Of a DNA stretch of 64,000 nucleotides, positions 54,242 to 63,604 are shown piece by piece; position 1 is the stretch's first letter, and each line of letters begins with the position of its first letter. Under the pieces are notes generated by a model. That model ran no database searches and had not been told where the DNA came from. It was given only the letters and a program-made list of their open reading frames with translations. A program made the position numbers and the translations under genes. The stretch covers positions 8,478 to 72,477 of the forward strand of contig JAYTTF010000095.1 in assembly GCA_043745195.1 (NCBI GenBank), written 5' to 3'. This DNA comes from JANXSF01 sp043745195 (GTDB taxonomy: Bacteria; Acidobacteriota; Terriglobia; Bryobacterales; Bryobacteraceae).

Positions 54242-55633
54242 ATGACGCCCAAGCACAAGATCCTTTCACTCGACGTCCTCGACATTCGCTATCCCACCGT
54301 TCGTCTTGGTTTGGCCGGGTCCGACCCAAGACACTTAGCCCCCAACTATTCCTGTGCAATCACAGTTCTACGGACAAGCGCCGGGTTGGAGGGCCGGTCT
54401 TTAGTCTTCACCATTGGATCGGGCACTGAAATTCAGAAGGCTGCGATAGAAGCTCTTCGGCCTTATGTGGTTGGACGAAACCTTGAGGACTTTATCGCCG
54501 AGCCTGGATACTTTGCGCAAGCCTTAGCGGAGCACCATCAACTCCGCTGGTTAGCACTGGGAACTTACAGAATGGCCGTTGGCGGTGTTGTTAACGCGCT
54601 TTGGGACCTGTGGGCAAAGAGCGAGGGCGTGCCCATGTGGAAGTTGCTGACCAGCCTCCCGCCGGAACGAATCGTCCAATCCATTGACTTCCACCATCTG
54701 CGCGACGCAATCACCGAGGACGAACTACTGGAAATGTTGAACACGCGTCTCGGTGCGCGGGATACGAATCTGGCTAAGCTCGAACGCCAAGGTCCGAAAG
54801 TGTATAGCACTGCCGGATGGTCAGGTCGTCCGCTTACCGAAGTCAGGAAGTTGTGCAGCGCATTGTATGCTCAGGGTACTCGAGCATTCAAAGCGAAGGT
54901 AGGCCGCGGTCAGCAGTATGATCGCGCCAGAGCGCTGGACGAAGACCGCAAGATGCTGCAGGCAATTCGCGATTCAACCGGACCAGATGCCTTGTTGCTA
55001 ACCGACGCCAATCAGAACCTCGGGGACTGGCGCAATGCCGCAAGCTACATGGCTGAGCTTTCGGACTACAAGCTGCTGTTCATTGAAGAGGCTATCGCAT
55101 ACAACGACGTCTTAGGCCATATCAAGCTTCGAGAAGCTTTGGAACCATTAGGAATCGGCGTCGCTGGTGGTGAGCAAGCCCCGGATGCTGTCACTTTCAA
55201 ACAACTCCTCGCTGGGGGCGGGCTGACGCATTGCCAAATTGACGGTGCGCGTGTTGGCGGAGTGAATGAGCTTTTCGCGATTGTTGCGATGGCTGCCAAA
55301 TATGGAGTGCCTGTTTGTCCGCATAGCGGTGGAATCGGTCTTGGGCAATTAGTGGGTCCGATGTCTGTTTTTGACCAAGCCTGGTTCGGCAGTGAAGGCC
55401 GATTGCTTGAGTACCTTGAGTTCTTGCAGGAAGGAGTTTTTCAATATCCATTGCTTGTGCGGGATGGTCACTATGTTCTACCTTCCGCCCCAGGCTGGGG
55501 TCTTGAGATGGAAGCGGAATTTGTCAGGCGTTACAGCTATCCCGACGGACCGGACTGCGCCGATTCCAAAGAAGCGGACAGCATTGCCGCCGTCCAACCA
55601 GGTGCTCCGCCCTATGCGCGTTTCTGGCAATAG
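54242..55633 (+). CDS. Enolase-superfamily L-fuconate dehydratase-like enzyme
   Basis: A 463-residue protein matching the L-fuconate/ENOSF1 dehydratase branch of the mandelate-racemase group. DIRYPTVRLGLAGSDPRHL and LVFTIGSGTEIQKAA open the capping domain. The barrel shows AFKAKVGRG (K-x-K base), LLTDANQN (Asp ligand), FIEEAIAYND (Glu ligand), GVAGGEQAP and CPHSGGIGLGQLV (His). The family dehydrates acid sugars such as L-fuconate to 2-keto-3-deoxy sugars. The ATG at 54242 starts at the first beta strand. Substrate in this organism is unproven; no further fucose-pathway genes are adjacent. Confidence 0.88.
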   Translation: MTPKHKILSLDVLDIRYPTVRLGLAGSDPRHLAPNYSCAITVLRTSAGLEGRSLVFTIGSGTEIQKAAIEALRPYVVGRNLEDFIAEPGYFAQALAEHHQLRWLALGTYRMAVGGVVNALWDLWAKSEGVPMWKLLTSLPPERIVQSIDFHHLRDAITEDELLEMLNTRLGARDTNLAKLERQGPKVYSTAGWSGRPLTEVRKLCSALYAQGTRAFKAKVGRGQQYDRARALDEDRKMLQAIRDSTGPDALLLTDANQNLGDWRNAASYMAELSDYKLLFIEEAIAYNDVLGHIKLREALEPLGIGVAGGEQAPDAVTFKQLLAGGGLTHCQIDGARVGGVNELFAIVAMAAKYGVPVCPHSGGIGLGQLVGPMSVFDQAWFGSEGRLLEYLEFLQEGVFQYPLLVRDGHYVLPSAPGWGLEMEAEFVRRYSYPDGPDCADSKEADSIAAVQPGAPPYARFWQ

Positions 55634-55649
55634 CGACTACAATCGCTAC

Positions 55650-57788
55650 ATGCGTTGCGTGGTCTCATTACTTGTAGCGAGTCTAATCTGCCTTGCCCAG
55701 GATCCCGGGGAAGTCCGCATTAAGGTTGATGTCAACCTTATGCAAGTGGACGTAACGGTCCTGGACAAATCGGGGCGTCGCGTTGAGGGACTTACCGCTG
55801 CTGATTTTCAGGTATTTCGTGATGGCAAACTACAGGCTATTAAGAATGTGCTGTATGTCTCCCGCCCTCCAGTTGCGCCAAATGTTCCAGCACAATCCAA
55901 CACAACTGCGCCCTCAGCACTGCTTGCCGCAAGCCTTCCAACCAGGCAACTGCAAGCCAAGGACGTCCGGCGCACCATTGCTGTGCTAATTGACGATCTC
56001 AGCATCGATGCCGGTAACTTGCAGACTGTCCGCGAAGCGCTCCGCATGTTCATCCTGGAAAAGGTTCAACCAGGGGATCTTTTCGCCATCCACCTTTCCT
56101 CTGGCGGACTCGGTTTGTTTGAGCAGTTCACCACAGACAAACGGGCTATCCTCGCCAGCATTGATCGAATGCGTTACCGCAACATTAACGGAGTAGACTC
56201 CCTTGCCCCGATTTCTTCTAATTCTAAGGAGGACGATTCTGACCCAACCATAGCCAGAATGGCAGTGATGGCGAGGCTCCAAGAGGAAGTCATCATGGCT
56301 AAACGGCAAGACTACTTAACTGCCGGCATGCTTTCAACAGCAGGATTCATTGTCCGCGGTCTGCAGGAATTGCCTGGCAGAAAGTCGTTGGTGCTGTTCT
56401 CAGAGAGCATCCAATTGGCGGACGCTCCAAAGACGCTGACCAACCCGCTGGCAACCTCTATGTCGCCCGGAGGCATGGGAGATGTACGCGAACAAACCAT
56501 TAAGGCCATCCGCTCCCTGGTGGATCTTGCCAATAAGTATGGAGTTGTTTTCTATACGGTGGACCCGCGCGGACTGCAATCGCTGGGGGCGACAGCGGCT
56601 GATCAAATAGCTGGAAACTCTCGCAACGCGCAGGGCCGCATGCAGCAACGGGAGGTGGATTTTACTGCTTCCCAGGACGGCATGGCGACCCTTGCCGAAG
56701 AGACCGGCGGCCTATTTTTCCGCAACACCAACAACCTTGGCCGGGCCATGACGGGCGCGGCAAACGACCAGGATGGATATTATCTGATCGCCTTTAATTT
56801 GGCCGAAGCCACCACGGCGAAGGCGCGAAAGGATACTGCCAAGATTCACAAGTTGTCCATCAAAGTCCGCAAGCCGGGACTCAACGTTCGCTTCCGAAAG
56901 AGCTTCATGGGAGTTCCTGATTCCCAGCCTGTTGTTCAGAAAGATCCAATGATTTCCGCTATGCAGAGTCCATTTCGGGCTCTTGAAATACCCCTCAAAT
57001 TGACGCCGCTTTATTCGGATGACGGAAACGGCGGTTCCATAGTTCGTGCTTATCTATCCTTTGATCCAAGCCACCTTCAATTCGTGGATGATCCGGCCGC
57101 AGTGGATGACAAGGATCAAACTCCCTGGAAGAAGGCAATCGCAGATCAGTTGCTGATTCTTTATGATCAGAGCGGAGTTGCTGTTGATCGCCTGTCGCAG
57201 ACACAGACCATCCGGCTACGGCGATCGGCGATGGAGAATGCAATGAAGAACGGAGTTATCCAAATATTCAACGTCCCGGTGAAGCAGCCTGGCCCATATC
57301 AGTTACGGGTTGCCATGATGGACACTGTCACGAAGAAAACGGGATCCTCCTCACAGTTTATCTTCGTCCCCGATTTGAAGAACAAGCAGCTTGCCATGTC
57401 CGATGTTGGCGTATTGACGCAAGCATACTCGGAAGGGAAATCAGACACAGGGAGTCCCGGTTCACGCGTGTTTCATGGTGGGGATAAGCTGCTTTACACT
57501 GCCTACATCTACAACGCAAAGACGATAAAAGAAAGTGGCAAATCGAACCTGGAAACCCAAGTGCTTCTTTACCGTGATGGGAAAGTTGTCTTTACAGGCG
57601 GCAGGACTCCCTTCCAGCCTTCAGGATTGGGTGAAGGCAAGCCGCTGACCATCAGCGGCAGCTTAAAACTAGCTGAGAAAATAGCTCCAGGCGAGTATGT
57701 GGTGCAGGTGGCGATTCGAGATCTGGAAGCGCCGAAGAAACATCAGTTTGCCGTCCGGACTGCCGAATTCGAGGTGCCGCCCTACTAA
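55650..57788 (+). CDS. VWFA-related Acidobacterial-domain protein (TIGR03436)
   Basis: A 712-residue secreted protein carrying the lineage-typical VWFA-related Acidobacterial domain. A signal peptide (CVVSLLVASLICLAQ) precedes KVDVNLMQVDVTVLDKSGRR and LTAADFQVFRDGKLQ, an entry hallmark. A degenerate metal-site strand is IAVLIDDLSIDAG, and GGLFFRNTNNLGRA and DQDGYYLIAFN close the domain. The remaining half is a beta-sandwich region rich in proline. Function is unknown; von Willebrand A folds mediate adhesion or protein contact. The ATG at 55650 is preferred because a longer frame runs back through the fuconate dehydratase gene. It lies 16 bp behind that gene. Confidence 0.9.
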   Translation: MRCVVSLLVASLICLAQDPGEVRIKVDVNLMQVDVTVLDKSGRRVEGLTAADFQVFRDGKLQAIKNVLYVSRPPVAPNVPAQSNTTAPSALLAASLPTRQLQAKDVRRTIAVLIDDLSIDAGNLQTVREALRMFILEKVQPGDLFAIHLSSGGLGLFEQFTTDKRAILASIDRMRYRNINGVDSLAPISSNSKEDDSDPTIARMAVMARLQEEVIMAKRQDYLTAGMLSTAGFIVRGLQELPGRKSLVLFSESIQLADAPKTLTNPLATSMSPGGMGDVREQTIKAIRSLVDLANKYGVVFYTVDPRGLQSLGATAADQIAGNSRNAQGRMQQREVDFTASQDGMATLAEETGGLFFRNTNNLGRAMTGAANDQDGYYLIAFNLAEATTAKARKDTAKIHKLSIKVRKPGLNVRFRKSFMGVPDSQPVVQKDPMISAMQSPFRALEIPLKLTPLYSDDGNGGSIVRAYLSFDPSHLQFVDDPAAVDDKDQTPWKKAIADQLLILYDQSGVAVDRLSQTQTIRLRRSAMENAMKNGVIQIFNVPVKQPGPYQLRVAMMDTVTKKTGSSSQFIFVPDLKNKQLAMSDVGVLTQAYSEGKSDTGSPGSRVFHGGDKLLYTAYIYNAKTIKESGKSNLETQVLLYRDGKVVFTGGRTPFQPSGLGEGKPLTISGSLKLAEKIAPGEYVVQVAIRDLEAPKKHQFAVRTAEFEVPPY

Positions 57789-58360
57789 GCGCGTCCACCG
57801 AATTCCCTGGTCTCTGTCGACACCTTTACTTTTTCTCCTTCTTTGATAAAGAGAGGAACTTTGATTTCAAGGCCGGTTTCAAGCCGGGCAGTCTTGGTGG
57901 CTCCGCCGCTTGATGTATCGCCTTTCACACCTGGTTCGGCATAGGCGACATTCAATTCAACGAACGCGGGAAGTTGCAGACCGATAGGATTACCGTTGTA
58001 TTTGTGAAGCTGAATGATGGTGCCTTCAATAAGTAAGTCCAAGGTATCCCCAATCACTTCTTCGGAAAGGGTAAGCGTATCGAAACTATCCTGGTCCAGG
58101 AAGTGAGAACCTTCCCCGTCACTGTACAAATAGGATGCGGCAACAAACTGCAGATCAGGCTCTTTGAACTTATCTCCTGCTTTGAATGTTTTCTCAAACA
58201 CTGCGCTTGTAAGAAGATTGCGAATTTTCAGGCGCACCAGCGTTTGCCCGCCGCGCGCAGTCGGGGTGCTCACCTCCGCTTCAAGACAGCAGAACGGGAT
58301 ATTTTCAAACTCAAACAAGCTTTTGCGCTTCACGGTAATAGCGTCAATCAATACGGCCAT
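57785..58360 (-). CDS. Second elongation factor P paralogue
   Basis: A 191-residue EF-P-like protein with all three domains (SVF-type OB folds; GLQLPAFVELNVAYAEPGVK; IKVPLFIKEGEKVKVST). The tip loop is PTARGGQTLVRLKIRNL, one residue longer than usual, with an Arg where Lys34 sits in E. coli. Arg at this place is characteristic of EF-P rhamnosylated by EarP, but no EarP gene is in the window. It is more divergent than the copy at 42361. AAGGAAAGGA precedes the ATG and a TATACT is about 20 bases upstream. It may serve a specialised set of proteins or respond to different stalls. Confidence 0.85.
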   Translation of the reverse strand: MAVLIDAITVKRKSLFEFENIPFCCLEAEVSTPTARGGQTLVRLKIRNLLTSAVFEKTFKAGDKFKEPDLQFVAASYLYSDGEGSHFLDQDSFDTLTLSEEVIGDTLDLLIEGTIIQLHKYNGNPIGLQLPAFVELNVAYAEPGVKGDTSSGGATKTARLETGLEIKVPLFIKEGEKVKVSTETREFGGRA

Positions 58361-58521
58361 AAATTCCTTTCCTTCAAGTATAGGTTATGGGTTAATCTCC
58401 GGCATCATTGAATTCCCGCTAACGATTGAGACACTCGACGAACTCGCTATTGCTGCAATGAATACGATTCCGGTGCAGCTTACACAAACGCGTATCCTAT
58501 GAGCATCGATCCAACCGTGAT

Positions 58522-59949
58522 TCATAATAGAGACGGAAGTTGCTCTTGCAGATCGAATAACATAAAACGCGTTCTCAGCGACGGATCATCACGTAAACCA
58601 GTCGCGCGTGCTGTCTCGTTAAGGTAAATGATTTTTGAAGCAGACGTATATATTGGTAAACAATCTTCCTTGTGATCGAGAGACTTACATCCGTCCTGCT
58701 CACAACGGCAGTAGTCTTTCAGCGATTTGACCAATGCAGAAACGGAAGTTCTTATGAGCGCGGCATTATGAGAACCGATCGCTCGTGTCAACAAAGCTTG
58801 CGAGCGGTGAACGCGCGTCCAACCACTTCTTGTCGATGACAATTCAGGGCCAATCTCGGCAATTAATCTTTGTTCCTCAGCTGTACTAACTCGTCCACTC
58901 TGCAACAACTCCATCAACAGGGCCACACGAAATTCCGGGTTGTTTTGAGAGCGCGCAAAGGCGGGCCTTTGGTTTTCTGACATTTGTTGGAACTCAACAA
59001 GGAGTTTGTTTAGTTCGTCGCCGTTTAAAGTGGGTTTCGGCACGTTCTTGAGCGCATATGTGGTTGATTGCGGCATTGCTATGCCTGGGAAGCCTTGTAG
59101 AGTGTTCACTAAAGAACTATTAATTGCCTTTGAAGCCAAGACTTTGTAAAGAGAAGGGTAACGCTCACGAGCTAGACCAAGTACCTGCAAACCTAAGAGT
59201 TCTCCCGCTGAGTCAATTTTTAAAGATCCTCCACTAGCTGTTCGTATATTTCCGGTGATTGTTTCTGGGGAACCCTCAGCAAATTCTTTCTTTGCGGATT
59301 CCGACAAAATGTATTCAAGAATCGGTCCAACTGACTGCTCTGGTAATATATTTTCTCGCAAGTATTGGAGTACATCGGTGGCGAAGCGGAGAGTGACCCG
59401 GTGTGAGGTTATGCATTGTGCAGTTCTGTATACCAACAACTGAGCATCACTTTTTTGCAAAGCGGGTAGCTCCTGAACTATCGATGCAATTGGGCATGCA
59501 CCAAACTGGGTCGCTTCTAGCAAAATGCGGGGCCTATCTTTTGTAGCCCGAGCTAAAATTGCCCGGTAAGCCATGTCTCTCGGAAAGAACTCGGAATTTG
59601 ACCGTATTGACAAAGGCATGGTATTTGCAAATTCGACGGCGGCAGAAACGTCGATCTTCGCAAGTATAGAGACGGCCTGGAGGGCGAGCGAATAGTGGGT
59701 TGCTTCACTCTGGACGGATTGCAATGCATCGATCGCCAATCGACTTACACGAAGTGCATCTTTCGGTGCGCGATCGGCAATCAGATCTGCCAGTTTGAGG
59801 CGGGAATCAATCCCGAGAACTAAAGGTTCATTGAAAGAGGCGGTCTCAAGAGCCAGGATCTGGTCATGTAACTTTTTACTGTCTGCAGCAGAAACTGCCG
59901 CGTTGACTGCGAAAAAGACTAACAGAATACTAGTGTTTGATTCGAGCAT
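58522..59949 (-). CDS. Secreted alpha-helical protein, family not recognised
   Basis: A 475-residue protein with a signal peptide (SILLVFFAVNAAVSAAD) and an almost wholly helical body with weak internal repeat character (SRLAIDALQSVQSEATHYSL, AVSILAKIDVSAAVEFANT), reminiscent of HEAT- or TPR-like superhelices. Four cysteines cluster near residues 422-439 (CRCEQDGC and KEDCL). I recognise no named domain; similar long helical proteins are frequent hypothetical genes in Acidobacteria. AGGAGA seven bases before the ATG supports the start at 59949. No operon partner is evident. Confidence 0.6.
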   Translation of the reverse strand: MLESNTSILLVFFAVNAAVSAADSKKLHDQILALETASFNEPLVLGIDSRLKLADLIADRAPKDALRVSRLAIDALQSVQSEATHYSLALQAVSILAKIDVSAAVEFANTMPLSIRSNSEFFPRDMAYRAILARATKDRPRILLEATQFGACPIASIVQELPALQKSDAQLLVYRTAQCITSHRVTLRFATDVLQYLRENILPEQSVGPILEYILSESAKKEFAEGSPETITGNIRTASGGSLKIDSAGELLGLQVLGLARERYPSLYKVLASKAINSSLVNTLQGFPGIAMPQSTTYALKNVPKPTLNGDELNKLLVEFQQMSENQRPAFARSQNNPEFRVALLMELLQSGRVSTAEEQRLIAEIGPELSSTRSGWTRVHRSQALLTRAIGSHNAALIRTSVSALVKSLKDYCRCEQDGCKSLDHKEDCLPIYTSASKIIYLNETARATGLRDDPSLRTRFMLFDLQEQLPSLL

Positions 59950-60271
59950 AGTAAGTCTCCTGATTGGTCAAAAAATCGGAATGCTCTGGCGAATGGCAAG
60001 TCATACATATACTGCGACTCTTCAATGAAGCGCCATTGTTCTTGATTGCGGAACTTGGCAAACAGTTCCTTGTCGGACAGTTTGTTTGTCCATACTTGAG
60101 ATTATAACGCTGCACGGATATTAGGACAGTTGAGGCTACAACCGTGTATTCAACAACCCCGCTTCCCACCACGTTCCGCTCCACTCACCGGTCACCGGAT
60201 CGAAACCAATGGGCGTTGGTGTAGGGTTAGTACAAACGTTGGCACTTAAGTTGAAACAGGGGTCAAAGTTG
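59950..60271 (-). other. 322-bp stretch with coding remnants between two genes
   Basis: Two fragments look protein-coding but lack a start or are cut. The first (stop TAG at 60136-60138), reading from inside the helicase 3' end, is NFDPCFNLSANVCTNPTPTP followed by IGFDPVTGEWSGTWWEAGLL. The second, in another frame and ending inside the 5' end of the 58522-59949 gene, contains LSDKELFAKFRNQEQWRFIE. They may be debris of a lost secreted protein. I cannot support an intact gene here. An overlapping 84-codon frame with a CxxCH motif is considered a shadow. Confidence 0.4.
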
Positions 60272-62773
60272 TCAGTTGGCCAGCTTTTCTGCAAGCGATT
60301 GTCTTTCAATCAATGCTGCGACGATTCGTTTGGCAATCACCTTTCCTTGTTCGCCTACTTCGCCGGACGGTCCAACGCAGCTTGGGCAGCCGGATTCGCA
60401 GGGGCAGCTATCGAACAATTCCCCTGTCCCTGTTAACAGTCGATCGCACATTTCCCACAATGGCGCGCTACCTCCTACGCCGCCCGGGTAGTTGTCGTAA
60501 AGATACAGATTGGGTTCAAAGCCGCGGATCAGTTCTGAAGGATTTTCGGTGAGAGCAACGGAGAGGTCGCGCGGATCACACATCAAAAGCAAAGCCGCCA
60601 CGGCGCGCAAACCGTTTCCTAATCCGATCAGGCCGTATTGCTTTTCAGTAGGTGTCAGATTCCCCAATTGTTCCAGGAACTGTTCAGGGAAATGAAGCCA
60701 GAAAGCAGTGGTATGCATTTCCTGTTCGGGCAACGAAAGATGTCCGGCACCCACATTTTCCAGCGTATAGAACTTCACTTTCTTGAACCCGACAATTTGC
60801 GTATTCACGCGAACTTCGCCATGCAGAGCCGCGGCTGCAGCTACTGGTTTAGTAGCAAATTCGTTGATGATTTTCACTTGCGTATAATCCATGGCATCAG
60901 TGAAATAATCGCATTCCACTGAGCGGACGTAGGCTTTGCGATTGTCGTAATCGAATTTCTCAACCTGATACTGACGGGCATCGTGAAGGTAGATGGCCTT
61001 TTCGTGAAGCGAAGTAAGGGCCACAGGGAAAGAGACTTCGGCGATAACTTTCGGTTCGCCGGTTGTATCGATCACAACAAAGTTATCGCTGGTGACGGCA
61101 CGCAGGCTGATGGCATTGGCCGGGTAGGAATCGCTGGTCCAGTGCCATTGCTCACCGGCTTGATGCAGTACTCCCAGTTCCTGGAGGAAGGCGCACATTT
61201 CAGTGATCTGATGCGGGCCAAAACGTTCGTCATTGCGGATCGGCAATTCAAAAGCGGCGCACTTCATGTGGCTCAGCAAAATTTCCAGGTTGTCGGCATT
61301 GATGAAGGCACTTTCGGGACTTCGATTGAAGAAGTATTCCGGATGCTCAATGATGTACTGATCCAAAGGCGCGCTGGAGGCTACCAGAACTGCCAATGAA
61401 GTATTCTGTCGTCGTCCGGCGCGTCCGGAACGTTGCCAGGTGGAAGCTACGGTGCCAGGGTAGCCAGCCATCACAACAGCATCCAGCGAACCAATATCCA
61501 CGCCTAGTTCAAGGGCGTTGGTAGAAATTACGGCTCGGATTTTGCCATCGCGGAGGTTGCGTTCAATCTCTCGCCGCTCTTTGGGTAGATAGCCACCACG
61601 ATACCCCCGCACAGCGCCTGGGCCGCGCGGAGGGCGGTCTAAAGCGTCCTTTAGGTAGGTTGTTAGCACCTCAGTAGCCAGGCGGTTGTTGGCGAAGATT
61701 AGAGTCTGCTGGCCGCGCTCAACAAATTCAATAGCTATACGGCGGGCTTCATGCAGGTAGCTGCGGCGGATGCCCAATTGGCGATTAATAACGGGTGGGT
61801 TGTAAAAGACAAAATACTTTTCTCCGGCAGGCGCACCATTGTTTTCAACTAGCGAGAATGGCTGTTCCACCAAGGCTTCCGCCAGTTGACGAGGGTTGGC
61901 GATTGTAGCCGAACAGCAGATGAACTGCGGCTTGGAACCATAGAATTCGCAGATGCGCTTAAGACGCCGGATAAGGTTGGCTAGGTGGCTGCCGTAAACG
62001 CCTCGATAGTAGTGCAATTCATCAATGATGAAATAGCGCAGGTTTTCGAAAGCTTTGGCCCATTTCGTGTGGTGAGGCAATATGCCGCTGTGCAGCATAT
62101 CGGGGTTGGTGAACACCACATTGGCCCGTTCGCGAATGGCGCGGCGAGCGTCCTGCGGAGTATCGCCGTCAAAAGTGAAAGCGCGAATATCGGACCCCAT
62201 GGATTCCACCATGGCATTGAATTCCTGCAACTGATCTTCGGCCAGTGCTTTGGTGGGGAACAAGTACATGGCGCGGGCGTCAGGATCGGCCATCAGGTGG
62301 CTCAGCACAGGCAAGTTGTAGCAAAGCGTTTTGCCACTGGCAGTTGGGGTGACCACTACAAGATTCTTGCCGGCTGCGGCTAAATCAAATGCTTCGGCCT
62401 GATGGGAATACAACTGCCCAATGTTGCGCTTGGTTAGAGTCTGCGCAAGTTTCTCTGGGACCTGATCTGGAATGGGTGCGAATTGACCGGGTTTGGCGGG
62501 CTGGTGGTGAATGGAACGGATTGGGGAATTGCCATCGGTCATCCCTTCGCGGAAACGGTTCAGGGCACCTTCCACTCCTGATGGACGTCCAAGGGCTTGC
62601 TTTACGTTTTCAGCAGCTAGTTGATCATTTGAGGTACTCGCGCAAAACGGACTCGCCCCGGCTACTGGAATCAGCGGGTCTATCCCAATATTGGGGTCGC
62701 GCCGGAGCGGCCTTTGCGCTTTTGATTGCTTGGAGTCGTCGGGAGCGTCTGGGAAGCCAAGAGACAGATTCAT
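60272..62773 (-). CDS. DEAD/DEAH-box helicase with DUF1998 (MrfA/YprA-like)
   Basis: An 833-residue SF2 helicase. Motif I is TPTASGKT at 142-149, motif II is DELH in FIIDELHYYRG, and motif VI is QRSGRAGRR. The DUF1998-type C-terminus ends with a Cys cluster (CPCESGCPSC). The family, which includes yeast Hrq1 and Bacillus MrfA, unwinds DNA and helps repair crosslinks. The N-terminal 70 residues are weakly conserved; the open frame starts at 62773, and translation could start later, since GVEGALNRFREG near residue 67 is already family-like. A 17-bp repeat (62640-62656) lies in this leader. Confidence 0.85.
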   Translation of the reverse strand: MNLSLGFPDAPDDSKQSKAQRPLRRDPNIGIDPLIPVAGASPFCASTSNDQLAAENVKQALGRPSGVEGALNRFREGMTDGNSPIRSIHHQPAKPGQFAPIPDQVPEKLAQTLTKRNIGQLYSHQAEAFDLAAAGKNLVVVTPTASGKTLCYNLPVLSHLMADPDARAMYLFPTKALAEDQLQEFNAMVESMGSDIRAFTFDGDTPQDARRAIRERANVVFTNPDMLHSGILPHHTKWAKAFENLRYFIIDELHYYRGVYGSHLANLIRRLKRICEFYGSKPQFICCSATIANPRQLAEALVEQPFSLVENNGAPAGEKYFVFYNPPVINRQLGIRRSYLHEARRIAIEFVERGQQTLIFANNRLATEVLTTYLKDALDRPPRGPGAVRGYRGGYLPKERREIERNLRDGKIRAVISTNALELGVDIGSLDAVVMAGYPGTVASTWQRSGRAGRRQNTSLAVLVASSAPLDQYIIEHPEYFFNRSPESAFINADNLEILLSHMKCAAFELPIRNDERFGPHQITEMCAFLQELGVLHQAGEQWHWTSDSYPANAISLRAVTSDNFVVIDTTGEPKVIAEVSFPVALTSLHEKAIYLHDARQYQVEKFDYDNRKAYVRSVECDYFTDAMDYTQVKIINEFATKPVAAAAALHGEVRVNTQIVGFKKVKFYTLENVGAGHLSLPEQEMHTTAFWLHFPEQFLEQLGNLTPTEKQYGLIGLGNGLRAVAALLLMCDPRDLSVALTENPSELIRGFEPNLYLYDNYPGGVGGSAPLWEMCDRLLTGTGELFDSCPCESGCPSCVGPSGEVGEQGKVIAKRIVAALIERQSLAEKLAN
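62640..62656. repeat. 17-bp repeat GCGCAAAACGGACTCGC, copy 1
   Basis: Identical to 63956-63972, with a further CGGC shared four bases later after two mismatches. This copy lies in the poorly conserved leader of the helicase gene. May represent a small dispersed repeat. Confidence 0.6.
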
Positions 62774-62833
62774 TTACCTTCGCCTTTTCTTTGCTATGGT
62801 ACATGAATCCGGGCTCCCCGTGGGGAAGTTTAA

Positions 62834-63175
62834 TTAATTCGATTTGGTGCGGATAAATTCGTATCTTTCGAGGGTGGCTGCAATGCGGAAAGGGCGGCGG
62901 GAAATCAACTCAACACCTTCTTCTCTTGGTTCGGTTCGCATTACTTTGCCCATACAGCGGATCCGGACCTGAGTGTTGAGACTGACGGAGGATGGAAGCG
63001 TGACCATGTATTCAATGGGATCACCAATTTCCATTTGGTTTTCGGAGGTGAACAGCACGCCTCCGGAACTCATATTATGGGTTTCACCTGTTTGATGGAC
63101 GGGAATGGACCCCGTGCGGACTAGTTCAACTGGCAGGTTCAGTTGAAAGCGTTTTGTTCTTCTTTGTTCTGACAC
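62834..63175 (-). CDS. PilZ-domain c-di-GMP-binding protein
   Basis: A 113-residue single-domain PilZ protein. The RxxxR motif is in QRRTKRFQLNLPVEL near residues 4-18, and the (D/N)xSxxG motif is NMSSGG at about 34-39. The rest is a small beta barrel ending VELISRRPFRIAATLERY. PilZ proteins bind cyclic di-GMP and alter motility, pilus or exopolysaccharide output. It is a stand-alone regulator here, though a pilus gene lies at the other end of the window. It is in the same orientation as the helicase with a 60-bp gap. No diguanylate cyclase is nearby. Confidence 0.9.
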   Translation of the reverse strand: MSEQRRTKRFQLNLPVELVRTGSIPVHQTGETHNMSSGGVLFTSENQMEIGDPIEYMVTLPSSVSLNTQVRIRCMGKVMRTEPREEGVELISRRPFRIAATLERYEFIRTKSN

Positions 63176-63604
63176 AACAGGACCACTGTAATGTGAACTA
63201 CTTATTCCGTCAATAGTGGAGGTACTAAAAATTAAGGTATTTGAGTCAGTACTTTGAGGGGGTGGTGGGACTTTCTTACCAGTACAATGGTTTTACAGTG
63301 CTTGCGATTTGTTTGCATCTGTAACGCTTAGTTCTCGTATTTTGAATAACTTGAAGTTGTTTTTTTCAATTATTTCATACAGTGTCTTAATTTCAACTTG
63401 CCCGGTTTGGCGGTAGAACCAAAGTGTTTTGGACTTTAATTTTTTTATTGTGAATTCCTGCGAGTCTACGGTTTTCATGATTGCAATTGTGCCATGGGGT
63501 TAGTTGCCGAACTAAACTGGTCTAGCCCTAACAGGCGAGAAAATATGCAGATATTTCTTTTGCAACGCAAGTGATTGGCGGTTTTCCCGGTAGGCCTTTC
63601 GGGG
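63176..63604. other. AT-rich stretch with one weak small frame
   Basis: This region upstream of the PilZ gene is more AT-rich than its surroundings. A 61-codon leftward frame at 63293-63478 (MKTVDSQEFTIKKLKSKT, ending NKSQAL) has no ribosome site and no known domain; it is Lys-rich and could be a relic or a small foreign gene. Promoter elements for the PilZ gene should lie in 63180-63260, but no clear -35/-10 pair is evident to me. Confidence 0.35.

Noticed and set aside
59930..60184. 84-codon frame with CxxCH, resembling a heme motif
   Set aside because: GTG start without a ribosome site; the motif lies in a frame that competes with more protein-like sequence in another frame, so it is most likely coincidental.
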